This document shows, in pieces, positions 25,801 through 30,943 of a stretch of DNA of 64,000 nt. The DNA lies in NCBI RefSeq assembly GCF_037392515.1, contig NC_090280.1, positions 73,768,504-73,832,503 of the forward strand, in the 5' to 3' direction. The number at the start of each line of letters is the position of its first letter. The first letter of the stretch is position 1. The DNA is from Haliotis asinina (taxonomy: Eukaryota > Mollusca > Gastropoda > Lepetellida > Haliotidae). The notes below the pieces were generated by a model. It searched no databases. It was given only the letters and a program-made list of their open reading frames with translations, and had not been told where the DNA came from. The translations under genes and the position numbers were made by a program.

Positions 25801-26454
25801 TTCATTCTGGGAAATGCATTTACCTGCAATTTCTGAAATCTGAGTAAAATCTGTAACCTAATTCAAAACTCAGACTTTTGTTTTAAAAAAACCGAATTTA
25901 GTCACAAATTATTTGAAGTTAAGCACATCAAGTATGGAGAATCCTTGGGTGGGTGACCATGTTTGGCAGCTTGACTCCTAAGAGTAGACAATCCTACCAC
26001 ACTACAAAGTACATGTGATACATATGGTCTCACTTCATACATGTGAGTTCAAACATGTCAGCTTGACTCCTGAGAGTTTCAAGGACTTCAGTCCTGCCTC
26101 ACAATGAAGCACACATGACACATGTGGTCTCACCTTAGGCAAGTGAGTTTGTGCAATATTGCCTCTGTTCACCCAGCAGAAAATGGGCACCCGGTGGGAT
26201 AAGTCATGTGGCTATAACCTTCTAGCACCTCACAGCTTGGGTTATACAGGGTAAAAATGAACAGTCTGTATGCGCTTCCACCATTCACTTGGTGTATGGA
26301 ATTTAGCGCTATATAAATACACATTGTTATAATATTGCTGGAATATTGCTAACAGGTGTAAAACTACTCAGTTAATCACTATTAATGTCCTGCCTGCATT
26401 TCAGATGTGGCTGAATCTACAGAAGGTGAAGATGAGCTAGATCCAGGATCGTAG
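52..26454 (+). CDS. BRIP1: BRIP1/FANCJ Fe-S DNA helicase, multi-exon gene, 5' end outside window
   Basis: Spliced exons (all + strand): 52-145, 954-1076, 1754-1849, 2585-2720, 2888-2934, 3517-3666, 4429-4589, 5349-5394, 5998-6034, 6280-6341, 6899-7036, 8424-8543, 8999-9070, 10743-10866, 11616-11713, 12116-12151, 12832-12959, 13432-13499, 14828-14939, 15493-16708, 17336-17399, 18112-18243, 25264-25412 (or 25416), 26405-26454. Borders were chosen by AG/GT sites, matching phases and similarity to remembered human BRIP1, for example [34 protein letters not shown] and QALGRCIRH. The product is a 5'-3' superfamily 2 helicase (XPD family) of the Fanconi anaemia and replication-stress pathway that unwinds DNA, including G-quadruplexes, in the nucleus. 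About 1,140 residues are visible; the Walker A exon lies upstream of the window. RTEL1 and DDX11 are relatives, but the motif spelling fits BRIP1 best. A BEL/Pao element splits the 3' end. Confidence 0.93.
285..890 (+). repeat. Hexamer-based tandem array in BRIP1 intron
   Basis: About 600 bases built from six-base words such as gttcct, gtaact, ccagct and gttgct in varying order. Because the period is a multiple of three, long open frames appear on both strands; they are a by-product. Many copies contain pyrimidine tract plus CAG, that is, acceptor-like sites, ahead of exon 954-1076. Confidence 0.9.
1193..1453 (-). mobile_element. SINE-like interspersed repeat, family X
   Basis: Contains the family-X core: cactggattgtctggtccag, a tttacag stretch, and the tail ggaatattgctg followed by actcactcac. 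The same family recurs at 8729-8985, 13690-13905, 29555-29760, 30360-30530, 32160-32400, 38080-38350, 43915-44165, 47030-47180, 47858-47995 and 48282-48490, and again in the duplicated unit. The internal promoter is not clear, so non-autonomous SINE-like is as far as I go. Confidence 0.75.
1850..2275 (+). repeat. Minisatellite starting at a BRIP1 splice donor
   Basis: Directly after the exon end at 1849 the donor sequence gtaagtacatcgtcttcata recurs about a dozen times with unit lengths of about 25-40 bases (words: taagtac, tcatcatagagag). Several units keep a full gtaagta, so the intron contains a row of donor-like sites. Confidence 0.9.
2585..2720 (+). CDS. BRIP1: BRIP1 exon with Walker B / DEAH box
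   Basis: Begins [20 protein letters not shown]. The DEAH tetrad binds Mg-ATP and defines the DEAH helicases. The exon ends in phase 1 and joins the 47-nt exon 2888-2934 ([16 protein letters not shown]), which keeps the frame. Acceptor ttccag and donor gtaggt are good. Confidence 0.95.
2888..6341 (+). CDS. BRIP1: BRIP1 Arch-domain and inter-motif exons
   Basis: Exons 2888-2934, 3517-3666, 4429-4589, 5349-5394, 5998-6034 and 6280-6341 form the less conserved Arch region. Recognisable pieces are YKIWSG (human ACKIWSG), a helical stretch ending FVEDYR (human RFADDYK), NGAWLNP (human NGLLVLP) and [10 protein letters not shown] (human LNFWCLNPAV). Exon 5349-5394 has the weak donor gtttgt. Reading on through that donor stays open to 5462 but loses phase with the next exon, so the short form is preferred. 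The donor is the least certain in the gene. Confidence 0.85.
6424..6541 (+). repeat. (CACT)n microsatellite on a SINE tail
   Basis: About 28 CACT units follow ggaatattgcttaaagtcgc, the 3' tail shared by the SINE families in this window. The microsatellite grew from the SINE end. Confidence 0.9.
6899..7036 (+). CDS. BRIP1: BRIP1 exon with conserved SGTLSP motif
   Basis: Encodes [20 protein letters not shown] and then [20 protein letters not shown], nearly the human sequence. In this helicase family the SGTLSP loop opens the second RecA-like lobe. Phase 0 at both ends. Confidence 0.95.
8271..8416 (+). repeat. Two-copy direct repeat before BRIP1 exon 8424
   Basis: A stretch of about 70 bases containing catgcttgcagaattccagt and gataagcatctgttgtctt occurs twice in a row. 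The second copy runs into the polypyrimidine tract of the exon acceptor. Confidence 0.85.
8424..9070 (+). CDS. BRIP1: BRIP1 exons of helicase domain 2
   Basis: Exon 8424-8543 encodes [19 protein letters not shown] through LVFRVCK. Exon 8999-9070 encodes [19 protein letters not shown] (human TVSQGILCFLPSYKLLEKL). Both are in phase 0. An interspersed repeat ends about 15 bases before the polypyrimidine tract of the second exon. Confidence 0.94.
8729..8985 (+). mobile_element. SINE-like repeat family X next to exon acceptor
   Basis: Core cattggattgtcaggccaga and tail ggaatattactgaatgtggc, ending actcactcg just 14 bases before BRIP1 exon 8999. The insertion supplies part of the branch-point region. 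Confidence 0.75.
9122..9285 (+). mobile_element. tRNA-derived SINE, family Y
   Basis: Head gaggtagccctgcagttaaa resembles a tRNA A box region. The B box is GGTTCGATTCC. The tail gatattgttggaaatattgc then aaaagcgctgtaaa is shared with family X. It is a SINE and not a tRNA gene: no cloverleaf stems are preserved and the body continues past the B box. Confidence 0.8.
9449..9645 (+). repeat. Four-copy 48-bp tandem repeat in intron
   Basis: Unit begins gatttccaaggttctggcag and ends ttaaattttaatcat. Copies differ by a few bases. Intronic; no coding potential. Confidence 0.9.
10505..10680 (+). mobile_element. tRNA-derived SINE, family Y, best-preserved copy
   Basis: Head tagccttgtggttaaagcat (A box) and gggttcgattccccacatgg (B box), body gtgtgaagcccatttctggt, tail gattgctggaatgctagac, in a BRIP1 intron. 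This copy shows the source of the 78-bp satellite at 27.1 kb. Confidence 0.85.
10743..10866 (+). CDS. BRIP1: BRIP1 helicase domain 2 exon (TTGLWDK...[12 protein letters not shown])
   Basis: Matches human [29 protein letters not shown]. It ends in phase 1 (a single G). The next exon begins at 11616 with AT, giving Asp. An acceptor ten bases further upstream would hit a stop, which fixes this choice. Confidence 0.93.
10980..11335 (+). repeat. Imperfect direct repeat in BRIP1 intron
   Basis: Two related blocks of about 175 bases share the words tttggatttctgaa, ttccatg, caacaag/caacagg, ttcaactgaaa and gtgctcttttc. No coding signal; probably a decayed local duplication. Confidence 0.7.
11616..12151 (+). 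CDS. BRIP1: BRIP1 exons with helicase motif V
   Basis: Exon 11616-11713 encodes [19 protein letters not shown] and DNFARAVIT. The 36-nt micro-exon 12116-12151 encodes [12 protein letters not shown]. These are motif V residues contacting DNA and nucleotide. They match human [20 protein letters not shown] and GIPFPNVKDLQ. Confidence 0.95.
12356..12510 (+). mobile_element. tRNA-derived SINE, family Y
   Basis: Head tagcctagtggttaaagcat, B box degenerate as gggtttgattccacac, body tgtctgaatcccatttttgg, tail ggaatattac. Confidence 0.8.
12832..13499 (+). CDS. BRIP1: BRIP1 exons with helicase motif VI
   Basis: Exon 12832-12959 encodes [20 protein letters not shown], then [20 protein letters not shown], which holds the motif VI arginine finger region. 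It ends in phase 2 and joins 13432-13499 ([20 protein letters not shown]). The last 20 or so bases of the first exon plus its donor are the founding unit of a minisatellite that follows directly. Confidence 0.95.
12945..13375 (+). repeat. Minisatellite founded on a BRIP1 exon end
   Basis: About 14 copies of a 28-32 base unit (aggtgtatcagacacaggta, then variable tactgac). The first copy overlaps the last bases of exon 12832-12959 and its donor. Most units therefore contain cacag followed by gttggt, gtagac or gtaaac, which are repeated donor sites. Confidence 0.92.
13690..13905 (+). mobile_element. SINE-like repeat family X
   Basis: Core cactgcattgtctagtccag and tail cattactggttgcggtgtaa then actcactcac, within a BRIP1 intron. 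Confidence 0.75.
14828..14939 (+). CDS. BRIP1: BRIP1 exon at end of helicase core
   Basis: Encodes [20 protein letters not shown] and ESMEVE (human [20 protein letters not shown]). It is the last exon clearly alignable to human BRIP1. It ends in phase 2 at gtaagt. Confidence 0.92.
15493..16708 (+). CDS. BRIP1: BRIP1 large C-terminal disordered exon
   Basis: 405 codons rich in Ser, Asp, Lys and Asn with no globular pattern. Seen features: RSTSPLLF (16373-16396), close to the BRCT-binding RSTSPTF of human BRIP1 but with one extra residue before Phe; a basic bipartite-like nuclear signal [11 protein letters not shown] with GSKRPRG; and an acidic-aromatic [11 protein letters not shown] that could bind RPA-type OB folds (inference). 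The acceptor AG at 15491 keeps phase with exon 14828-14939. The frame is also open upstream to 15320, but that part is intron. The donor is gtatat. Confidence 0.85.
17035..17325 (-). mobile_element. 5S-rRNA-derived SINE
   Basis: On the minus strand the head reads aagcaacgttgagcttggac then cttggatgggtgacagtg, close to the internal control region of animal 5S rRNA (AAGCAACGTCGGGC, CTTGGATGGGTGACC). The body follows with cagcttgactcctgagagtt and gtggtctcaccttaag, and ends in ccattttctgctg-like sequence. It lies in the BRIP1 intron before exon 17336. It is a SINE, not a 5S gene, because the 5S part is partial and fused to an unrelated body. Confidence 0.75.
17336..18243 (+). CDS. BRIP1: BRIP1 C-terminal exons, first CxxC
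   Basis: Exon 17336-17399 encodes [20 protein letters not shown], with a CxxCG knuckle. Exon 18112-18243 encodes [16 protein letters not shown] and [13 protein letters not shown]. Phases match (0 to 1 to 1). If the donor at 18244 (gtgagg) is not used, the frame closes at 18293 after [12 protein letters not shown], giving a possible intron-retention isoform. Human BRIP1, as I recall it, has no obvious counterpart to this block. Confidence 0.75.
18418..18882 (+). repeat. Left LTR of BEL/Pao element
   Basis: Starts tgttctgaaggg and ends gcgttaca. Contains a short GATA repeat. Matches 24607-25071 over its whole 465-bp length. Confidence 0.95.
19018..24444 (+). CDS. BEL/Pao gag-pol polyprotein
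   Basis: One uninterrupted frame of about 1,800 codons from the Met at 19018 ([10 protein letters not shown]); the frame is open a little further upstream to 18883. Parts by rough position: coiled-coil N terminus 19.0-19.4 kb, gag domain about 19.6-20.2 kb, two CCHC-type knuckles 20.24-20.42 kb, aspartic protease 20.6-20.95 kb, reverse transcriptase 21.4-22.0 kb with a YMDD box near 21.88 kb, RNase H about 22.4-22.75 kb, integrase with zinc-binding part and rve core 23.3-24.1 kb, and a C-terminal DUF5641-like part to 24.44 kb. The family is known to make all proteins from such a single frame. It appears whole. Confidence 0.93.
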   Translation: MSDIDKSEDKVKKSVKVTCDVNKLELRIAQLKKQKTAAKSALTKAQNTMLSLIDGEHLPTKKAVRDEIDKVSSLQDKVVSLLYELSKAYDQGNDCDQAKKTSKEIDDVLEVSDETIQTARIHLSGRSDESSSTSLRSGMSRLFRTNDTKKHITVTHEATGVNEPNKQGVPYVYQRDDAWKGINTASQDDRIGDDMRTKLKRVSIPVFHGNIKEYESWKAAFIACVDKANATNEYKLLQLKQYLAGEASEVISRLGHTAAAYDVALERLERKYGGKRRQISLKMEEVYNFRPIRPGNAKDLENFADLLDITVVSLREADKIEELGDGCLYSQLMRKMTGSMITNYQRWLFEIQRQESVECLREWVLKESEFQTVASEVKLGITEKPKEKEHRYSQKSGSFFGRPQVQFCNFCHEKGHQIGICKRFRELDIQNRWTKAKELKLCFRCLGTRHVGKLCRTNIPCGIEGCRSTHNRLLHDSNWVKSQTRNYGNSSNNSENCKTENKQTTTMSSTTNGYYVSSLRTVPVILKNGSRRIKVNALLDDASTQTYINEDVVSELRVHGQRQTVSVNVLNSKQETFNSMTVEVGLESLDGSVDINISALTTTKVTGMMKVIDWQKHARDWKHLHDIEFPKLSSRPIVDILIGMDYLELHCSQTDVCGQPGEPIARLTPLGWTCIGKVHDPGTDNRQLTDSFFIHGGKTTSDDKELEALVDRFWEVESISVYKPVLTRDEEMAVNAVKESLTHDSQRYTVGVPWKEGSKLPESNYDIAFNRLKQIEKKLTKDVTIQTAYEDVITQYEKKGYIRKVPEKEIKTKKSWYLPHFPVVRPERNTTKVRMVFDASAKCDSVSLNDVVQQGPKLQNNLVEILLRFRKHPIAIICDIAEMYLQIQIPKHDQPFFRFLWRSMNMEKEPDVYEFSRVVFGMNCSPFLAQYVTQEHAKSCESHLPLAAETVAKSTYMDDTMDSVETEDKALQLYDQINELWTTAGMHARKWVSNSVKVLECIPVADRLSEINIQMSELPSVKALGLLWNAENDKFQFCYKLTNGHFNVSKRAFLREIAKIFDPLGLLAPFTIRAKIILQQVWLSGVGWDDKMSPDLEEKVLQWYMELADLKSLRFPRWIEFSSEIAIPCLHVFVDASQDAFGAVIYLVSGHGERIVSQLVASKSHVAPIKAVSVPRLELMAAVLGVKLLLIVAKGLEMSVHDAKLWSDSMNVLWWIKNHSRSFKPFVANRVGYIQEMTKPCQWMHVPTKLNAADILTKGSKPETLGTTAWHHGPEFLAHDESQWPEQKNDFEKVDLEKKTRSNFKVTMNVQHDDTPWRLDPCRFSDWNRLCRIFAWVYRFLNNCRTAKNVRQKNSLVPEELEEAERKIIANEQKEAFPTEYMALKQSKRVASKSKLIGLQPFLDETGVMRLNGRLRFADVLSWEARFPIIIPRKSWVTKLIVKHHHEKCLHMGTNTTLASLSSKFWIVSSREEIREWENECAWCKKQKAKPAEQLMGSLPKSRVVSSMRAFVQTGVDFAGPFLTVQGRGKSRHKRYLCLFTCLATRAVHLEIAYGLDTNSFLNALFRMAHRRGWPKEMVSDNGTNFVGAVKELKQLVKSLDSDTMKSKLSNRGIVWRFNPPNAPHFGGIFESMIKSAKRAIYVILGSSDVTDEELMTAFTGVEALLNSRPLTYQSAHVQDDVPLTPNHFLHGQLGGDFAPEIDSTSYAPQKRWRRIQELIRHVWRRWMREWLPTLNVRKKWVTPSRDFKVDDVVILVSQDNPRGTWPLGRVVKTYPGKDGHVRVVEVQVGQSRFTRPVTKVCPLEYSN
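24607..25071 (+). repeat. Right LTR of BEL/Pao element
   Basis: Same 465 bp as the left LTR, preceded by a purine tract and followed by the TGTCC target duplication. Confidence 0.95.
25264..25416 (+). CDS. BRIP1: BRIP1 C-terminal exon, second CxxC
   Basis: Encodes [20 protein letters not shown] and then [19 protein letters not shown], with a second CxxCG and further cysteines, so two knuckles in the spliced protein could form a zinc ribbon (inference). Two donors are possible: 25412 (CAG, gttggt, phase 0) or 25416 (gtgcat, phase 1). The second lets the last exon read as an acidic tail. It lies downstream of the BEL/Pao insertion and joins exon 18112-18243 in phase. Confidence 0.72.
25515..25615 (+). 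mobile_element. Degenerate family-Y SINE fragment
   Basis: gtggtcctggcctaatggtt, then caatgggtgaagctcatttc, is the family-Y head and body with many changes. Confidence 0.5.
25905..26340 (+). mobile_element. 5S-rRNA-derived SINE, rearranged copy
   Basis: Head gaagttaagcacatcaagta then ccttgggtgggtgaccatgt is 5S-like. The body cagcttgactcctgagagtt, tgtggtctcaccttaggcaa and gggataagtcatgtggctat matches the copy at 17 kb, and it ends tagcgctatataaatacaca. The junction word cagcttgactcct occurs twice, so part of the head-body border is duplicated. Confidence 0.72.
26405..26454 (+). CDS. BRIP1: BRIP1 probable last coding exon
   Basis: Acceptor tttcag at 26399-26404. With the 25416 donor it reads [16 protein letters not shown] then a stop at 26452-26454. 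With the 25412 donor it reads [11 protein letters not shown] then a stop at 26438-26440. The acidic version looks more protein-like, but its donor is weaker. No AATAAA was seen in the following few hundred bases. Confidence 0.55.
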
Positions 26455-26704
26455 GTGTGCAATACAGACACTTTGCATCCTCAATAGTAACCTGGTCTTG
26501 AGTATGATATTGAGAGGAACATGGAATGGAAAACTTCCAGTTTGAAGCAGCAATACAAACACTATTTTCATACTTGCAATATATCTTTCTGAAACTCCAG
26601 TTGGTTTGATGTATTCTTCATGGATCCCAGTTGCCTTGAGGTGAAGTTGACAAGGCAGGTATATTCATGCAGTGAAATGTCACTCGAAGTGTCATGAAGT
26701 TCTT

Positions 26705-26870
26705 CCCCTCACAGGGCAGTGGGGTATCCTAGAGCTTAAAGCATTTGTTCATCATGCCGAAGATTTGGATGCGATTCTCCAGTTCTTCACATGGGTACAA
26801 TGTGTGAAGCTCATTTCTGGAGTCCATTGCTTGATATTGCTGGAATATTGTTTACAACTCTAGACATTAT
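26705..26870 (+). mobile_element. tRNA-derived SINE, family Y, degenerate
   Basis: Head ggtatcctagagcttaaagc, body acaatgtgtgaagctcattt and tail gatattgctggaatattgtt. It lies just after the BRIP1 stop. Confidence 0.75.
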
Positions 26871-27114
26871 CTCATATTGTTGCATGATTCAGCACCAGAC
26901 CTGGAAGTACATGCCCATTAGCTATATAGTGAAGCGACAAGCAATGAAATATGTTGATCACATAATTCATTTGTATGTAAAAATTGTTTGTGCTGGCCTG
27001 TACATATTTGTACTGCTTGCTGTGATATTGTTGTTGCATGCTTAACTTGTCAATTAATAGGTACACAGTAGGGTGTACTTAAGTATAGTGCAGTTTCCTT
27101 ACAGTTACAGTAAG

Positions 27115-28975
27115 GAGGCTGTGGGGTGACCTTGTGGTTGACGTGGTCTCGTGTCATGCTGAAAACCTGGAAATGTTCCCCACATGGGTACCGGGGCTGT
27201 GAGGCAGCCTAGTGGCTGAAGCTTACAGTCGTCATGCTGAAAACCTGGGAATGTTCCCCATATTGGTACCGGGGCTGTGAGGTAGCCTAGTGGCTGAAGC
27301 TTTCACTCGTCATGCTGAAAACCTGGGAATGTTCCCCACATGGGTACCGAGGCTGTGAGGCAGCCTAGTGGCTGAAACTTACAGTCGTCATGCTGAAAAC
27401 CTGGGAATGTTCCCCATATTGGTACCAGGGCTGTGAGGTAGCCTAGTGGCTGAAGCTTTCACTCGTCATGCTGAAAACCTGGGAATGTTCCCCACATGGG
27501 TACCGGGGCTGTGAGGTAGCCTAGTGGATGAAGCTTACAGTCGTCATGCTGAAAACCTGGGAATGTTCCCCACATGGGTACCGGGGCTGTGAGGCAGCCT
27601 AGTGGCTGAAGCTTACAGTCGTCATGCTGAAAACCTGGGAATATTCCCCATATTGGTACCGGGGCTGTGAGGTAGCCTAGTGGCTGAAGCTTACAGTCGT
27701 CATGCTGAAAACCTGGGAATGTTCCCCACATGGGTACCGGGGCTGTGAGATAACCTAGTGGCTGAAGCTTACAGTCGTCTTGCTGAAAACCTGGGAATGT
27801 TCCCCATATGGGTAGCGGGGCTGTGAGGTAGCCTAGTGGCTGAAGCTTTCACTCGCATGCTGAAAACCTGGGAATGTTCCCCACATGGGTACCGGGGCTG
27901 TGAGGTAGCCTAGTGGCTGAAGCTTACAGCTGTCATGCTGAAAACCTGGGAATGTTCCCCATATGGGTACCGGGGCTGTGAGGTAGCCTAGTGGCTGAAG
28001 CTTACAGTCGTCATGCTGAAAACCTGGGAATGTTCCCCACATGGGTACCGGGGCTGTGAGGTAGCCTAGTGGCTGAAGCTTTCACTCGTCATGCTGAAAA
28101 CCTGGGAATGTTCCCCACATGGGTACCGGGGCTGTGAGGCAGCCTAGTGGCTGAAGCTTACAGTCGTCTTGTTGAAAACCTGGGAATGTTCCCCACATGG
28201 GTAGCGGGGCTGTGAGGTAGCCTAGTGGCTGAAGCTTTCACTCGTCATGCTGAAAACCTGGGAATGTTCCCCACATGGGTACCGGGGCTGTGAGGTAGCC
28301 TAGTGGATGAAGCTTACAGTCGTCATGCTGAAAACCTGGGAATGTTCCCCACATGGGTACCGGGGCTGTGAGGCAGCCTAGTGGCTGAAGCTTACAGTCG
28401 TCATGCTGAAAACCTGGGAATGTTCCCCACATGGGTACCGGGGCTGTGAGGTAGCCTAGTGGATGAAGCTTTCACTCGTCATGCTGAAAACCTGGGAATG
28501 TTCCCCACATGGGTACCGGGGCTGTGAGGCAGCCTAGTGGCTGAAGCTTACAGTCGTCATGCTGAAAACCTGGGAATGTTCCCCATATGGGTAGCGGGGC
28601 TGTGAGGTAGCCTAGTGGCTGAAGCTTTCACTCGCATGCTGAAAACCTGGGAATGTTCCCCACATAGGTACCGGGGCTGTGAGGTAGCCTAGTGGCTGAA
28701 GCTTACAGCTGTCATGCTGAAAACCTGGGAATGTTCCCCATATGGGTAGCGGGGCTGTGAGGCAGCCTAGTGGCTGAAGCTTACAGTCGTCATGCTGAAA
28801 ACCTGGGAATGTTCCCCACATGGGTACCGGGGCTGTGAGGTAGCCTAGTGGCTGAAGCTTTCACTCGTCATGCTGAAAACCTGGGAATGTTCCCCATATG
28901 GGTACCAGGGCTGTGAGGTAGCCTAGTGGCTGAAGCTTACAGTTGTCACTGTGAAAACCCAGAAATGTTCCTCAC
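27115..28975 (+). repeat. 78-bp satellite derived from the SINE-Y head, with 779-bp higher-order repeat
   Basis: About 24 head-to-tail copies of a 78-bp unit: ggggctgtgaggtagcctag, tggctgaagcttacagtcgt, catgctgaaaacctgggaat, gttccccacatgggtacc. Each part lines up with the family-Y SINE head (tagcctagtggttaaagc, cgtcatgctgaagacc, ccccacatgggtac). Variant units (cttacagtcgt or ctttcactcgt; acatgggtacc or atatgggtagc) recur in order every ten units. The same one-base loss (actcgcatgctg) occurs at 27851 and 28630, 779 bp apart. The minus strand has a 26-codon open repeat (MWGTFPGFQHDDCKLQPLGY) that is only a by-product of 78 being divisible by three. Confidence 0.93.
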
Positions 28976-29070
28976 ATGGGTACAGTGTTTGAAGCCCATT
29001 TTTTGTTGCCTCAGTGATTATATTGCTAGAATATTGCTACAAATGGCATTAAACCTGCCACTCACTGTAA
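28930..29070 (+). mobile_element. SINE-Y body and tail closing the satellite
   Basis: After the last unit comes acatgggtacagtgtttgaa, gcccattttttgttgcctca and gctagaatattgctacaaat then cactcactg, which is the rest of a family-Y SINE. The array therefore grew inside one SINE by head duplication. Confidence 0.82.
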
Positions 29071-29554
29071 CAGTTGGCTGCTAGAAAGGTTGTGCTCCTT
29101 GTTCATATTTCTGGATCTGCACTTCTCACTTGTCAGTCTAAGAAAAAGAATTGTAAGTTTATATCTGTAGGCTGCCATATTTATTACTTGTGAGACAGTT
29201 AGTGGATACAATTGCTGTTTAAGACAAACATGGATTGTCATGGTTAGATCTTCTGTTCTTGTCAAACTGTGAACCAAAATCTACTCAGAATAAATCATTG
29301 AGTTTTATTGTTCTCCGTCTTATGTATTCATGTGTTGTGGTGTTCCCAGTATGACTGCTGCTGCCACTGCTCTTCATCCTCTGCCAAACAAGTAATCTTA
29401 ATAGGGAGTCTACAATGGCATCCATATCAAAAAACGTTCTTGCCATAAATGGGTGCTTTGTCTGAAATTGTGTGAAATTTTGGTACATTGTATGTGTAGT
29501 TAAACACTGAATTTATATTTTTAGCACCAACGGAGATCTCAGTTACAACTGACC

Positions 29555-29760
29555 TTCAGCAACCCATGCTTGTTATAGAACAACTAACAGGATTGGATGG
29601 TCAAGCTTGCTGACTTGGTTGACATGTCATCATTTCCCAGTTGCATGGATCAATACTCATGCTGTTGATCTCTGGACTGTCTGGTCCAGACTTGATGATT
29701 TACAGACCGCTACTATATAGCTGGAATATTGCTGAGTGTTGCTTAAACAAAGAAACAAAT
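29555..29760 (+). mobile_element. SINE-like repeat family X
   Basis: Words tgacttggttgacatgtcat, ctggactgtctggtccagac and agctggaatattgctgagtg. Confidence 0.75.
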
Positions 29761-30034
29761 AAACATGGTGACATCTGATCACAAATGCACAACAAATGTT
29801 GAGACTGGCACTGGCACTGTAGTGAGCAAATTCATACTGGTTCTTGTAACATTGAGTACCTAACTGTTTGACGACGGGTTTGATCAAATAATACAAAATT
29901 GTACAAACAACTAACATTACCAACACCAAACGGAAAAGCGATGGTCTCATCAGCCTGAAAAAAAGGTCATGTCATCCTAACTCTAGCAAGTCAAATGGGT
30001 GTCTCCCCCAAACCCAGTCAATAAATGGAAAACT

Positions 30035-30165
30035 GAATCTGTTCATCCAGAAGAAAATGAGCCCCCAGTGGGATAAGTCACATGACTATTAACCTTTCTC
30101 CCCGCAGACTGTTTGGGTAATCCGGGGTAAAAATGTCCATTATGTTGTATGCGCTTAGAGCATGC
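30035..30165 (+). mobile_element. Fragment of the 5S-derived SINE body
   Basis: Shares agaaaatgagcccccagtgg, gggataagtcacatgactat and ggggtaaaaatg with the 26.2-kb copy. The 5S head is missing. Confidence 0.65.
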
Positions 30166-30359
30166 TCTTGTGATGTGGTGCTTTGATTTGTGCTGTCAAG
30201 AGCACTGTATGAACAGTCCGAGACTGCATATACGGGAGACATCCTATCGTCTCTTGTTTGCGAGACTGGGCGCTCCACGGTACTAACGCTTCACCCTAAA
30301 TAATGATTCATGATTAAGTAATAATGAAACTAAGAATCACCCCAATACGGTGCGGAATT

Positions 30360-30530
30360 ATGTTTGCTGTTTAATGCCGCACTCAGCAATATTCCAGCTA
30401 TGTGGTGGCAGTCTGTAAATAACTGAATATGGATCAGACAATCCAGTGACGAACAGCATGAGCATTGGTCTATGCAGTTGGGATACTAAGATTGTCAACA
30501 TGGATCATCATGGGTAACTGATTTTAGTAA
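30360..30530 (-). mobile_element. SINE-like repeat family X, reverse
   Basis: Plus strand reads ccgcactcagcaatattcca, gtggcagtctgtaaataact and cagacaatccagtgacgaac: the family-X core in reverse. Confidence 0.75.
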
Positions 30531-30629
30531 ATCAATTACACATATTCATAAGAGCTACAAAGAAGCACACAACACATCAGAGGAAGATTTGATACATTCC
30601 ACTGATACGTGTTGGTATCAGGTGCGTTA

Positions 30630-30815
30630 CATGTTGCAAGGGGGCTTGGTGGGCGGACCGTCTAATGTGCTAGTCTAGTGATCCAGCAAGCTTGAGGTGC
30701 CAGGATCGGGCTTACTGTAAGACTGAGTTGAGATTGACATCATATAATCAAGGGGAAAAACAAAGCACCCATTGGCAGCCTAGCTGGAAGTCGGCGCTAT
30801 ATAAATACGATTAAA
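30630..30815 (+). mobile_element. Probable short interspersed repeat
   Basis: Starts near gggggcttggtgggcggacc and ends tcggcgctatataaatacga, the latter ending resembling that of the 5S-SINE at 26.3 kb. The head tctagtgatccagcaagctt has weak tRNA-like spacing. Tentative. Confidence 0.4.
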
Positions 30816-30943
30816 TAGATTATGATAATAATAACACACGTCAAATGGAGAGTGCTGCTCAATGGCACTTCCAGCTAGTGGAGAGTTGGGCTCAGATCTT
30901 CCTTTTGAATCATATAAACTGATATTAGTAGATAGTATATATA

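Noticed and set aside
27459-28821. Minus-strand 26-residue protein repeat (MWGTFPGFQHDD...)
   Set aside because: The 78-bp satellite is divisible by three and SINE-derived. There is no start, domain or splice context.
27115-28975. CRISPR-like array
   Set aside because: Units are directly adjacent with no unique spacers, in a eukaryotic genome.
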